A DNA stretch of 64,000 bases from Helianthus annuus (Eukaryota > Streptophyta > Magnoliopsida > Asterales > Asteraceae), in NCBI RefSeq assembly GCF_002127325.2, contig NC_035437.2, positions 155,603,897 through 155,667,896 on the forward strand, given 5' to 3'. Under the pieces are notes generated by a model. That model did not search any database and was not told where the DNA came from. It worked only from the letters and a program-made list of their open reading frames with translations. The translations under genes were made by a program, and so were the position numbers. How positions within the stretch are numbered: position 1 is the first letter of the stretch; the number at the start of each line of letters is the position of its first letter. Positions 54,241 to 64,000 of this stretch are shown in pieces.

Positions 54241-54648
54241 TCTCTACCGCCTCTTCGCATATATTTATCTTTGAAGATAGGTGAGAGATGAGGAGATATT
54301 TGGTTAATTTTGTTTATTTTGACAAGTGGTAGGAGAAGTGAGACCGATATTAGGAAAATGTTGATCGAGAACGAAAGTTTTTTTTTGGGTAAAGGAGAAC
54401 GAAAGTTTGTGTTGAGGAATATACCGGATTCCTCAAATGGGCCAGGCCTCCATATACGTGGCAACAGATCATAGGCTCATCAGCAAAGAAGCAATGCACT
54501 CTCTCCCATTTGGGGGTCTCGCACGTATTTGGTGGTCTCGCACGTAGTAGATCATTTCCCTAACAGAAGGCACAAAAGTTTGATAAAGCAATTATATCCA
54601 TCAATCATAAATCATAATAGAAGTGATGTCAGCCCGCTCATGCACACC
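54241..54648. other. Intergenic stretch, nothing recognised
   Basis: No open frame with a domain. GGGGGTCTCGCACGTA and TGGTGGTCTCGCACGTA form a small repeat near 54513-54546. Confidence 0.5.
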
Positions 54649-54651
54649 TTA

Positions 54652-54980
54652 GGGTGTAAGGGGTGCTCACCTAAGAGGTGAGTCCCATCTCTTACGCCCA
54701 ACCAATCCTCGTGTGCCACGTCAACTCCCCTCTTAAACTCCCCTAACACCCTAAATTGATGGCGGCACTCCCCTCTTAGGTGAATTGGTTTTTTTTTTTT
54801 TTTTAAAAAAAAGCATTGATTGGTCAAGCTCTCCCTCTCTCCTCCCTCTCTCCTCCCCTCTCTTCGGTGAACCCCCACCCATTTCACTCCCCTCACCCAC
54901 TCACCTAAGGGATGGCGGCGGTGTTCCCCTTAGGTGAATGGGGTCACCGAATGCATTCCACTCTTACACCCCGTACACCC
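54652..54980. mobile_element. Harbinger-type MITE A
   Basis: 329 bp, GGGTGTAAGGGGTGC at the left and TCTTACACCCCGTACACCC at the right, flanked by TTA (54649-54651 and 54981-54983). It carries the shared landmarks GTGCCACGTCAACTCCCC, a T/A homopolymer centre, GATTGGTCAAG and a CT-rich part. Its right TTA is directly followed by the terminus of a larger Harbinger element. Confidence 0.85.
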
Positions 54981-55006
54981 TTAGGGTGAGAGGGGCACTT
55001 CCCTAA

Positions 55007-55330
55007 GGGTGTAAGGGGTGCTCACCTAAGAGATAAGTCCCCTCTCTTACGCCCAACCAATCCTCGTGTGCCACGTCAACTTCCCTCTTAAACTCCCCTA
55101 ACACCCTAAATTGATGGCGGCACTCCCCTCTTAGGTGACTTGGTTTTTATTAAAAAAAAAAAGTTTTGATTGGTCCACTCATCCTCTCTCCTCCCTCTCT
55201 CCTCCCCCTCTCTTCGGTGAAGCCCCACCGATTTCACTCCCTCTCTCTACCTCACCGATATGTTGGCGCCACCTCCCCTAATCGGTACCAGGGTCCCCGC
55301 GTGGGTTTTCGGTGGGTGCCCCGCCCACCC
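55007..55330. mobile_element. Harbinger-type MITE B, nested in the Harbinger element
   Basis: 324 bp, GGGTGTAAGGGGTGCTCACC at the left and GGTGGGTGCCCCGCCCACCC at the right, flanked by TAA (55004-55006 and 55331-55333). The inverted ends are imperfect. Removing it joins the terminal sequence of the surrounding Harbinger element smoothly. Confidence 0.85.
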
Positions 55331-55627
55331 TAAGAGGGGAGTCCCCTCTCTTACGCACCACCAATCAGCTAGTGCCACGTCAACTCCCCTCTTAAACTCC
55401 CCTGACACCCCAATTTGATGGCGGCACTCCCCTCTTAGGGGACTTGGTTTTTTTTTTATTTGTTGTAAAATTATGTATATTTATAAATTAAAAAAAATCA
55501 ATAAAAATAAAAATTAAATAAAAGACATTTCATTAAATTAAAAAAAAAAACAAACTAGAAAAATAAAAATTACATTCAAACTAGAAAAATAAAAATTACA
55601 TTCAAACTAGAAAAATATAAAAACAAA

Positions 55628-55777
55628 CTACTCGTCGTCGGAACTCACTTCAAGGTGAGGTAGATCTAAACTTCCGAGATGCTCAACGAGATCGTGTTTT
55701 AGTCTCCAATGCGTGTCTTCGTCAATGAGCTCGCTATAAGCTGTATCATCAAAGACGGGTTCGACTGGAGGATCTTG
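55628..55777 (-). pseudogene. PIF/Harbinger transposase, C-terminal 49 codons
   Basis: Minus-strand frame ending at 55628. The text DTHWRLKHDLVEHL with an acidic tail matches the usual C-terminus of plant Harbinger transposases, where a THxRL(K/R)xDLVEH motif follows the nuclease domain. The open frame continues to 55855, but bases from 55778 on belong to the inserted LTR and are not transposase. The catalytic DDE part is absent from the window. Confidence 0.7.
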
Positions 55778-56266
55778 TGTCACACCCCAACCGATGGCGG
55801 AATCATCGGGGCGCGGCACTGAGCGAAACAGATTGTCCAGAAGTTTCCATAACAACTATTCATATAATCCAGTTAAAGATACGTCCCATACCGTATCCTA
55901 AATAAACAAATATATTATTACAGATAACACCCAAACAAGTAATTCTGTTCCGACAACTCAGATTTTAAATATAAATACAGCAATTGTTTATCTGCTTCTA
56001 GACCCCTATTCTGTTGACTTTCTGGCTGTATTGCCAGAGGACAAGATCTACAGACAACTATGCCCCAGACGCTTGTTCTTGGCAGACAACCATTTGTTGG
56101 GGGCTTCTAGAAACTTATTCTAGCCTCGCTTTCCTAGCAAATAAGCATCCTAATTACCTGCCACATACGTTAAAATAAAGTCAATACATATAATGTAAAG
56201 GTGAGCATACAAGTTTGATAATAGCATATAGAGTTTGAATAGTTTACGCATAACCAGCACGTACAC

Positions 56267-58009
56267 TGTAACAACCCTCACTAAAATTAATATTTAGTAT
56301 GATAATTATGCAATAAGGAAACCCTAATTAAGTTTAGTATGATTAATTAATCAGTTAATCAATATTAATTAAGCTAACAAGATTAATTAAGCTAAGTAAG
56401 GTCTATTAAAAATAGATATATATGAGGTCGTATAAGAACGTTTAATATTAATAATAAAATATATTATTTTTTTCCTTACTCCGTTTTTAATGAAACTTAG
56501 GTTAAAACGTAGATAAAAATATGCTCGTTCTATTGACATATTCGTCGTTTTATAAAACATCATATTTTAAAAGTTATACAAGAAAAACGAGTTAAGCAGC
56601 TGAAATAAAATAACTAAGCTAGCTAGCTAGCACGTCAAGCTAGCTAGCAAGCACGTCACTTGAATCCCACATCGACCGAATATGAAATTGAGCTGCCTGC
56701 CTGCTTGCTATAAATAAGAAGCTTAGGATTCAATTTTCTTTGCTCATTTCTCTTCTTCTTCTCTCTATACGTTGGTGTTCTAACCAATAATCACTCAATC
56801 GCTGTTACGATTCATTTTTCGAGTGATCAATATATCCAAAGAATGCCTAAGTGCCGCCCACATTGGGCTATGCTTTATCGTTTGTCGGTAATCCGATAAA
56901 TGAGCCGAAGCATTGTACTTTGTCGTTGTCGATAATTCGATATACGAGTTGAAGTACTATACTTTGTCGTTTGTCATTTTGATAAATGAGTTGAAGTATT
57001 GCACTTGGTCATTCATTGTGAGAATTTGATCTCGGGAAATTATCGTAACTGCTGTATTGATCATTAACCCGGTTTTTGTGAAATTCGTTAAGGTTCGAAT
57101 CTCATGACTACCGTTAAGGTTTGATTTGGGTTTTACACCAACACGTATTCTATTCTGTTAAACCACCAAAAACACTCCCAACTACACCCTTACAATCAAA
57201 CAAACTATTAAATCATCAGAAGATCCAGAATAATAAAGTACATGCCTAATTATCGAAAGAAGTAGAATCAAGAAGTTTGTTAACTCAATCCTGCATGATG
57301 ATTTGTGAGTTATTCTTCTTTTATAAATTCTTTTCTCACCGTTTGTGAGTTATTAACTATTTTACAATACTCCAAATTCATTTTCCGAGATTATAATACC
57401 AGTGATTAAGTTGATGTAATCACCAAATTACAGCCAGTATGTGGGGTATTGTGCACAATATTACAGTTTAAATAATTTTAGGTGGGCGAACCTAATTTAA
57501 TTGATTTACGTCATTCATTGGGGCAGCCAATGGTGATATGACCACTGTCACAGATTCGGTCGAGTGACAAATACTGTGGGTAGTTGGTTGATATCAGAAA
57601 CATGCGTAAAAGATCTTAACACTGTGAATAATCATAAAACGTGTCATTTTCAGTAAAATGAATAATTCACTCAGTATTTCCCGCTGACAAAATCTTTTTA
57701 AAACGCGTTTCAGGTAATTACAGTAGATTGGAGTAAGGATTGGATCCGGCACTAAAAGACTTCAAGAAGTGGCTTATTTTATTAATTAAATCAACTTAAG
57801 AAATATTGTTTTCATTAAAAGCTACCTTTGTAAAACTTGGAATTTATTCCATCCATTTAAAATAAAATCCGGTGTTTCTAAACTCTGATATTTTTCCTAA
57901 CTCACGGTCCTGATGAAATTTCCGCTGCAATATTTTTCAAAATAATCACCGGTACCACTGAACTGCTCACGGCACCGATTCCGGCTAGATGGGGTCGGGG
58001 GTCGTGACA
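56267..58009 (+). repeat. 5' LTR of the non-autonomous element
   Basis: 1,743 bp. It contains a block of repeated CTAGCTAGCTAGC words (about 56623-56655) upstream of the TATA box at 56709, and a repeated GTCGTT/GATAAATGAGTTGAAG block (about 56870-57010) downstream of it. Confidence 0.95.
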
Positions 58010-58014
58010 GAAGG

Positions 58015-58026
58015 TGGTATCAGAGC
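58015..58026 (+). promoter_or_regulatory. Primer binding site of the non-autonomous element
   Basis: TGGTATCAGAGC, complementary to initiator methionine tRNA, five bases after the 5' LTR. It is the same primer as the intact Tekay uses. Confidence 0.95.
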
Positions 58027-60311
58027 TAAGCCACTACTTTAAGCCTATAAGTGTTGTGATAACAATACTTAAGCTTAAATAAAAGAGTTAGGAGATTACT
58101 ATTAACTTAACTGGTAGCACATCTGATAGCATTTAGACTTGAACATAAGAAAAGATGCCTTAGTATAAGCTAAGCCACTTGTTTATGCAAATAGGTGTTA
58201 TAATAATACCTAAGCTTAAACGGAAAATTAGAAACTTAATATTATTTGATAGCACTCTGAATGATATTTAGACTCGAACTTAAGAATTTTGTCTTAATAT
58301 AAGCTTCAAGATAAAATTACTTATATGAGTATAAAGAAGTATAATTGTTATTCAATAAGAATAACGACTAGCAGGCAATAGCATTTAATTGCTACTTATT
58401 CTTGTGTATTAGTATTACTTGGTCACGAATAAAGATATATTATGGAAATACAAATTTCCTTGATTCTGGGTAAAAGTCCTAATAAAAGAGACACTTTTAA
58501 AATCTTGAAAAGATACTATTTATGGGAAATAGAAAATTTTCTCCGGCAAAACTGGGTATAGAGTAGCAGACTCTCCAGCTTGTCCGGATATACTGAAATT
58601 ACCGCTCCGGCGCGAACCGGATAAGACGGGATAAATGGTATGTCAAACCAGTAACAAGATTTCCCTAAATAGTATCATGACCAAATATCTGACTGGTTTT
58701 TGGAAATATGAATCTATTATATACATTTAACCCTATGAAAGGTATGTATATTACAACATGTGAAATATATAATATAGATATGTATATCTATAAGGAATTC
58801 CAAAAGTCAATTAAGAATAAAGCACAAGCATATGTATATAGATTTCTTTATCATGAATCTTTCGCATATATCTTTAATTTTGATGTCAAACATTCTTTCG
58901 TTTGATCATCTACCTCGTAACTCGAGCAACAATAATAAATGGAAACCCCTTTAAGTTGGGACACCATCAAAAATAAGAATTACCAATACGTTACCATAAA
59001 TTATTAACGCCATAAATTATGAACGCAAGTAAGAAGCATGTCAAGTTGTGCTAATGCACAAGAAAACACATAAAACTTAAATTATACGTCCACAGACGTC
59101 AAAGTTTATCATACACACAACTTCCAAGGCAAGACCTTTGGAAAATATAAATTAGGCACGATGACACCAATATTAATTCCGTCGGTAAAAGTACTACTCA
59201 TCAAAAAGCGGTATTTTGCCACATGATCTTACAAAACAATCAAAATCTCGCTGAGGTACGTTGGAACAACATTTCACAAACATCGGTACATAGTTTAACC
59301 TGAGTCATAATTATTAGTACTACAAAAGAAGTCATATAGTTTGCACATTCCCTATTCCATTTCACTTCATTCGACATTCTCTGATAATGTCATTAAACAA
59401 ATAAGTTATCACACGAAATTCCAGATAAAGCTCTTATATTTCTTTCGTTACAATTCTGACTTCTGCCTATAAAGAATTGACTTTCGTGTTTTTACTTCCT
59501 CTAATAGTCATCATACCATGAGGATTTCTTTCATAGTAGCAAATATTGATCTATTTCATTTCTTGGTAAATCCACACTTTACACATGCACTGTTTGTTGC
59601 GCATGTGGTTCGTTTGATTTATAAAGACCCCTGGAGGGCTTCATTCCAATTTATTATTTTTATCAAAAGTTCAAATATCATATCACTATACTTAATCTTT
59701 GCATTTATAAACCACGTTTATTGCAAAACGTTGACTCTTTGATATTGAGTCAATAAGTTTCTTGAAAAACTCAATTTCCTTTAGCATACATGGTTTTTGT
59801 TGTAAACATATCCCAAAATTTCTTATTAATACATGAACTCGTTTTGTTTACACCAAGTTCAATTGTGTGAACCTGCTCGCATCATGTATTCAATTCAAAG
59901 TCCCATATGATGGATTGAAGCCATCATATTCAAAATAGTCCCGACAAGCACTTCAATTCTCTTGAACCATAGCATGCTTGTTTAGTCTTCGAATTCATCA
60001 AAACATTTATTTGATTACAATCACCTTGTGGTGACATTTTTCACAACATTTGAAAATTTAGCTGATCTCGTTTAAATTATTTATTTTTAGTAAATATTTA
60101 AATATTAATAACAGTAGGTATTAACATTATTTTAAGGGTATTATCAAGACAGATATTGGATAGCGCAGCCTTAGTTAGGCATGGACTGATCACCTATGCT
60201 TAAACAAGGCAGTACTAACCAATATCCAACAATGATAATAACTATTTAATATAAATTAAGTCATCATACTTATTTAGTAAATTTCAATTATATATACAAA
60301 TATTTTTATAG

Positions 60312-60353
<42 letters not shown>

Positions 60354-61554
60354 TTCGTACTGTGAAGAGAAAACATATTTTCATAAAACAAATAAAGAGA
60401 CGAATAAAATTATCTAAATAATCGCCTAAATATTCATAAGCAAGACATATTATAAATAAACTTTTGGTTAATATTTCACAACTATTAAATACTTATAGAA
60501 CTATTCCTTTATAATATGTACATATTAAAATATCAAATGTCATTTACGCAAGCCAATATTTAAGTATGCTCGATATTAAAATAAACATTTATTATTCTAC
60601 TTTCATGATACCCTAATCTTATAGTAAACATACTTGATTTTAAAAATAATAATCATGAGTTCCACGATATTGGGTAAACCTATTTATAAAACATATATTA
60701 TTATTATTACGGGTTTTGATATTTTAAACCTATCTATATTTATTTATTATTCTGCGTTATGATAACATAAAAGGAAAAGGTATTTAGTAAACCAAAATAT
60801 CACCTATCTTTAAATCAAACATTTTGATTAAAATCATCTGAATACAATTTTATTAAGACAAAAATACTCTAACTTTATTGTCTTTTCATGTATTCTTACA
60901 AATCACCCATCTCAGCACATTGATTTCCTCATATCATAATTCAATATTTGCCGAATCATTTTCATGGTTTCATTTCATTTTTAATTGGTCAACCTTAAGT
61001 CTTCCTTAGGTACCAATCAAGGTAAGTTTTCTTCTGACAAAGAATTTTACTAATTCCAAAAAGTTCTTCACATTCATTTTAAAGATCTATAGATCATATA
61101 TCTTTTGGCTTAAACCCAATCACCTTGAAAAAAAAACTATTTCATCTCATTCGTTTGAACATTTCATTTTTGAAATATCTAGATTCGCTTCCTTGAAACT
61201 CACAATTTCGAAAACGGTGAATTTATTCGGTCATCATTATTGAATTCTTTCAAATCATTACCAACGCTTTGTAGCATCCGAATAGAGTTGTAGCCTGTGT
61301 TAAACCCTATTCATGAGTCATTCGTTTGATTCGTCATTTTCTTGGTACAATTATGTACTCAGATTACAATACACTAAATCCTGTTATCTATTACCATTTA
61401 AGTAAACAATATTGATTTTCGGGTAATCATTAACAAATCATTTTTGTTTTTAAAATGTCCATACCCCTCAAAATATCTTTTGATTCCATTCAACGCTACA
61501 TTATTCCTCTTAATTAAAAGAAGAAACATAACCCCAAGAAAATATCATAGTTCA
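58027..61554 (+). other. Non-coding interior of the non-autonomous element
   Basis: AT-rich. A duplicated segment of about 140 bp lies at 58020-58300 (GAGCTAAGCCACTACTTTAA versus TAAGCTAAGCCACTTGTTTA). An AT microsatellite is at 60313-60351. Small frames (58708-58905, 59518-59742) have no recognisable domain. Nothing resembles gag, protease, reverse transcriptase or integrase. Confidence 0.75.
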
Positions 61555-61574
61555 AATCTCGAGGACGAGATTTT
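61555..61574 (+). other. Hairpin immediately upstream of the polypurine tract
   Basis: AAATCTCGAGGACGAGATTT: an 8-bp perfect stem with AGGA loop. It occupies the same position relative to the polypurine tract as the hairpin at 12091-12107 of the Tekay, with one compensatory pair change. Confidence 0.7.
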
Positions 61575-61577
61575 TAT

Positions 61578-61591
61578 TAAGGTGGGGAGAA
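61578..61591 (+). promoter_or_regulatory. Polypurine tract of the non-autonomous element
   Basis: TTAAGGTGGGGAGAA directly precedes the 3' LTR (TGTAACAACCC), closely matching the AAAGGAGGGGAGAC tract of the Tekay. Confidence 0.88.
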
Positions 61592-63334
61592 TGTAACAAC
61601 CCTCACTAAAATTAATATTTAGTATGATAATTATGCAATAAGGAAACCCTAATTAAGTTTAGTATGATTAATTAATCAGTTAATCAATATTAATTAAGCT
61701 AACAAGATTAATTAAGCTAAGTAAGGTCTATTAAAAATAGATATATATGAGGTCGTATAAGAACGTTTAATATTAATAATAAAATATATTATTTTTTTCC
61801 TTACTCCGTTTTTAATGAAACTTAGGTTAAAACGTAGATAAAAATATGCTCGTTCTATTGACATATTCGTCGTTTTATAAAACATCATATTTTAAAAGTT
61901 ATACAAGAAAAACGAGTTAAGCAGCTGAAATAAAATAACTAAGCTAGCTAGCTAGCACGTCAAGCTAGCTAGCAAGCACGTCACTTGAATCCCACATCGA
62001 CCGAATATGAAATTGAGCTGCCTGCCTGCTTGCTATAAATAAGAAGCTTAGGATTCAATTTTCTTTGCTCATTTCTCTTCTTCTTCTCTCTATACGTTGG
62101 TGTTCTAACCAATAATCACTCAATCGCTGTTACGATTCATTTTTCGAGTGATCAATATATCCAAAGAATGCCTAAGTGCCGCCCACATTGGGCTATGCTT
62201 TATCGTTTGTCGGTAATCCGATAAATGAGCCGAAGCATTGTACTTTGTCGTTGTCGATAATTCGATATACGAGTTGAAGTACTATACTTTGTCGTTTGTC
62301 ATTTTGATAAATGAGTTGAAGTATTGCACTTGGTCATTCATTGTGAGAATTTGATCTCGGGAAATTATCGTAACTGCTGTATTGATCATTAACCCGGTTT
62401 TTGTGAAATTCGTTAAGGTTCGAATCTCATGACTACCGTTAAGGTTTGATTTGGGTTTTACACCAACACGTATTCTATTCTGTTAAACCACCAAAAACAC
62501 TCCCAACTACACCCTTACAATCAAACAAACTATTAAATCATCAGAAGATCCAGAATAATAAAGTACATGCCTAATTATCGAAAGAAGTAGAATCAAGAAG
62601 TTTGTTAACTCAATCCTGCATGATGATTTGTGAGTTATTCTTCTTTTATAAATTCTTTTCTCACCGTTTGTGAGTTATTAACTATTTTACAATACTCCAA
62701 ATTCATTTTCCGAGATTATAATACCAGTGATTAAGTTGATGTAATCACCAAATTACAGCCAGTATGTGGGGTATTGTGCACAATATTACAGTTTAAATAA
62801 TTTTAGGTGGGCGAACCTAATTTAATTGATTTACGTCATTCATTGGGGCAGCCAATGGTGATATGACCACTGTCACAGATTCGGTCGAGTGACAAATACT
62901 GTGGGTAGTTGGTTGATATCAGAAACATGCGTAAAAGATCTTAACACTGTGAATAATCATAAAACGTGTCATTTTCAGTAAAATGAATAATTCACTCAGT
63001 ATTTCCCGCTGACAAAATCTTTTTAAAACGCGTTTCAGGTAATTACAGTAGATTGGAGTAAGGATTGGATCCGGCACTAAAAGACTTCAAGAAGTGGCTT
63101 ATTTTATTAATTAAATCAACTTAAGAAATATTGTTTTCATTAAAAGCTACCTTTGTAAAACTTGGAATTTATTCCATCCATTTAAAATAAAATCCGGTGT
63201 TTCTAAACTCTGATATTTTTCCTAACTCACGGTCCTGATGAAATTTCCGCTGCAATATTTTTCAAAATAATCACCGGTACCACTGAACTGCTCACGGCAC
63301 CGATTCCGGCTAGATGGGGTCGGGGGTCGTGACA
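61592..63334 (+). repeat. 3' LTR of the non-autonomous element
   Basis: 1,743 bp, no difference from 56267-58009 found on reading, followed by TSD TACAC at 63335-63339. Confidence 0.95.
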
Positions 63335-64000
63335 TACACAGAGGAAAACGAAGCTTGTTAATTATCGACATGGACCTATCGATACCAATGACTGCGGGTT
63401 GACCGTCCGAGACGGTTCGCAATACATGATTACCACCGTAATCCATGCAAGTAATTGTCCTTAACAACCCCCGTGTGAACGGGTGCTGAGTCCAAACTAT
63501 AGTACTACGTCGTTAAGGCAGGTAGACAGCATTCCACGTGTAAACACAATCAACAAGCATTCATTAAGTCACGTAATATATGCATATTGGTTAGCGTTCA
63601 AATAGTTTGAGTAGTGTGATCGATTGTGTTTTGATATAAGCAACGTATGTAACACCCAAAAGTGCTAAAAGCAAAAAGGGATCGAGTATACTCACAGTGA
63701 TTGATTATGGATTGAAGGGAGCGCTGAGGGTAGGATTAGCTTGAATAGTTCGATAGCACAACAATGAGTAACGTGGGAATGCAAACAAGTGTGAAGGGAT
63801 CGAGTAGCCTGGTCGATCGAACAGTAGGTTCGATCGAACGGGCGGTTCGGTCGGCTGGTATGTCTGTTTGAACAGTCCTGTTCGATCGGCCGGTAGGCTC
63901 GATCGGCTGGACCATTCGAGTGGATCGTTTCTTCCTCTAGTGTGTTTGTGTATGATGGTTTTAACTTTTGAAGTTTTCGTTGTAGTATATGAGAACACTA

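Larger units (their letters stand above)
54984..55777 (-). mobile_element. Terminal part of a Harbinger transposon carrying its transposase 3' end
   Basis: Starts GGGTGAGAGGGGCACTTCCC right after TTA (54981-54983), is split by MITE B, and continues at 55331 with GAGGGGAGTCCCCTCTC and the same landmarks as the MITEs. It then runs into the end of a transposase frame on the minus strand. It is cut at 55777 by a Tekay-family LTR, so the other end lies beyond the window. Confidence 0.75.
56267..63334 (+). mobile_element. Non-autonomous LTR retrotransposon without coding capacity (LARD-like)
   Basis: 7,068 bp, TSD TACAC (56262-56266 and 63335-63339). The 1,743-bp LTRs, 56267-58009 and 61592-63334, run TGTAACAACCC to GTGACA and look identical at an offset of 5,325. 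A TATA box (TATAAATA, 56709-56716 and 62034-62041), an initiator-tRNA primer site and a polypurine tract are all in place in plus orientation. The 3.6-kb interior has no frame longer than about 75 codons and no gag or pol similarity. Identical LTRs show very recent movement, so another element's proteins must have mobilised it. Confidence 0.93.
55778..64000 (-). mobile_element. Tekay-family LTR (second family member), interrupted and running off the window
   Basis: 55778-56266 plus 63335-64000 align in order with the LTR of the intact Tekay (9241 onward). Shared text: TGTCACACCCCAACCGATGG, GATCTACAGA, CCTCGCTT, ACCGTAATCCATGCAAGTAA, CCCCCGTGTGAACGGGTGCT and TGTAACACCCAAAAGTGCT, with the CGATCG-rich cluster at about 63795-63930. 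Divergence is substantial, so it is a relative and not a duplicate. It is inserted into the Harbinger transposase and continues past 64000, so it may be a full element or a solo LTR. Confidence 0.85.

Noticed and set aside
55778..55855. N-terminal part of the minus-strand frame ending at 55628
   Set aside because: These codons are Tekay-family LTR sequence fused by insertion; only 55628-55777 is transposase.
59518..59742. 74-codon frame inside the non-autonomous LTR element
   Set aside because: No recognisable retroelement domain, AT-driven composition, and no second supporting frame nearby.

Overview
This window looks like a piece of a large, repeat-rich eudicot nuclear genome, most likely Asteraceae. 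That placement is my inference from the LTR families and MITE types. The DNA is AT-rich. The genes have plant-type GT-AG introns. Nearly everything is transposon-derived, stacked in nests that can be ordered by their target-site duplications (TSDs). I see no rRNA gene, functional tRNA gene, CRISPR array or bacterial feature.

Layout. 0.5-2.0 kb: a long-terminal-inverted-repeat (TIR) element. 2.9-4.2 kb: tandem duplications and a possible Helitron end. 4.85-6.42 kb: the one clear host gene, a three-exon trihelix transcription factor (ASR3-like). 7.48-30.50 kb: a Tat-lineage Ty3 retrotransposon on the minus strand, with TSD AGACC and 650-bp LTRs. Its gag-pol is broken by stops and frameshifts. 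It also carries a spliced gene on the opposite strand. A young, apparently intact Tekay-type chromovirus (9.24-20.74 kb, TSD GTTTG, 2,832-bp LTRs with two differences seen) is nested inside that antisense gene. 30.6-31.9 kb: a LINE remnant split by a hAT-like element. 32.0-35.3 kb: two tRNA-derived SINEs and a higher-order minisatellite. 35.8-37.7 kb: a Harbinger-type MITE split by a giant foldback hairpin and by a small hAT MITE. 38.85-40.07 kb: a long-TIR element with a captured coding fragment (Pack-MULE-like). 45.08-45.96 kb: a solo LTR with the same termini as the Tat element.

47.0-54.2 kb is the most unusual block. Two minus-strand genes sit here: an intact 466-aa ATHILA ORF1-like gene, and an intact three-exon gene for a 1,024-aa fusion of FAR1-type DNA-binding domain, MULE transposase, SWIM zinc finger and OTU cysteine protease. 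GC-rich palindromes of one family (AAGCGCCSCGCT, ATGGCCA, then the inverse) recur in the leaders of both genes and inside a 73-bp-arm hairpin beyond them.

54.65-64.0 kb: Harbinger MITEs nested in and beside a Harbinger element whose transposase is cut by a Tekay-family LTR. That LTR is itself split by a 7,068-bp LTR retrotransposon (TSD TACAC) with apparently identical 1,743-bp LTRs and no coding capacity. This non-coding element and the intact Tekay share a short hairpin just upstream of the polypurine tract, with one compensatory base-pair change. That hairpin is a candidate cis-acting signal.

How the parts work together. The intact Tekay polyprotein could supply enzymes to itself and perhaps to the non-coding LTR element. 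The MULE-OTU protein could mobilise its own locus. The Tat element is dead at gag-pol. Almost all its nonsense codons are of the C-to-T type expected from methylated, silenced DNA.
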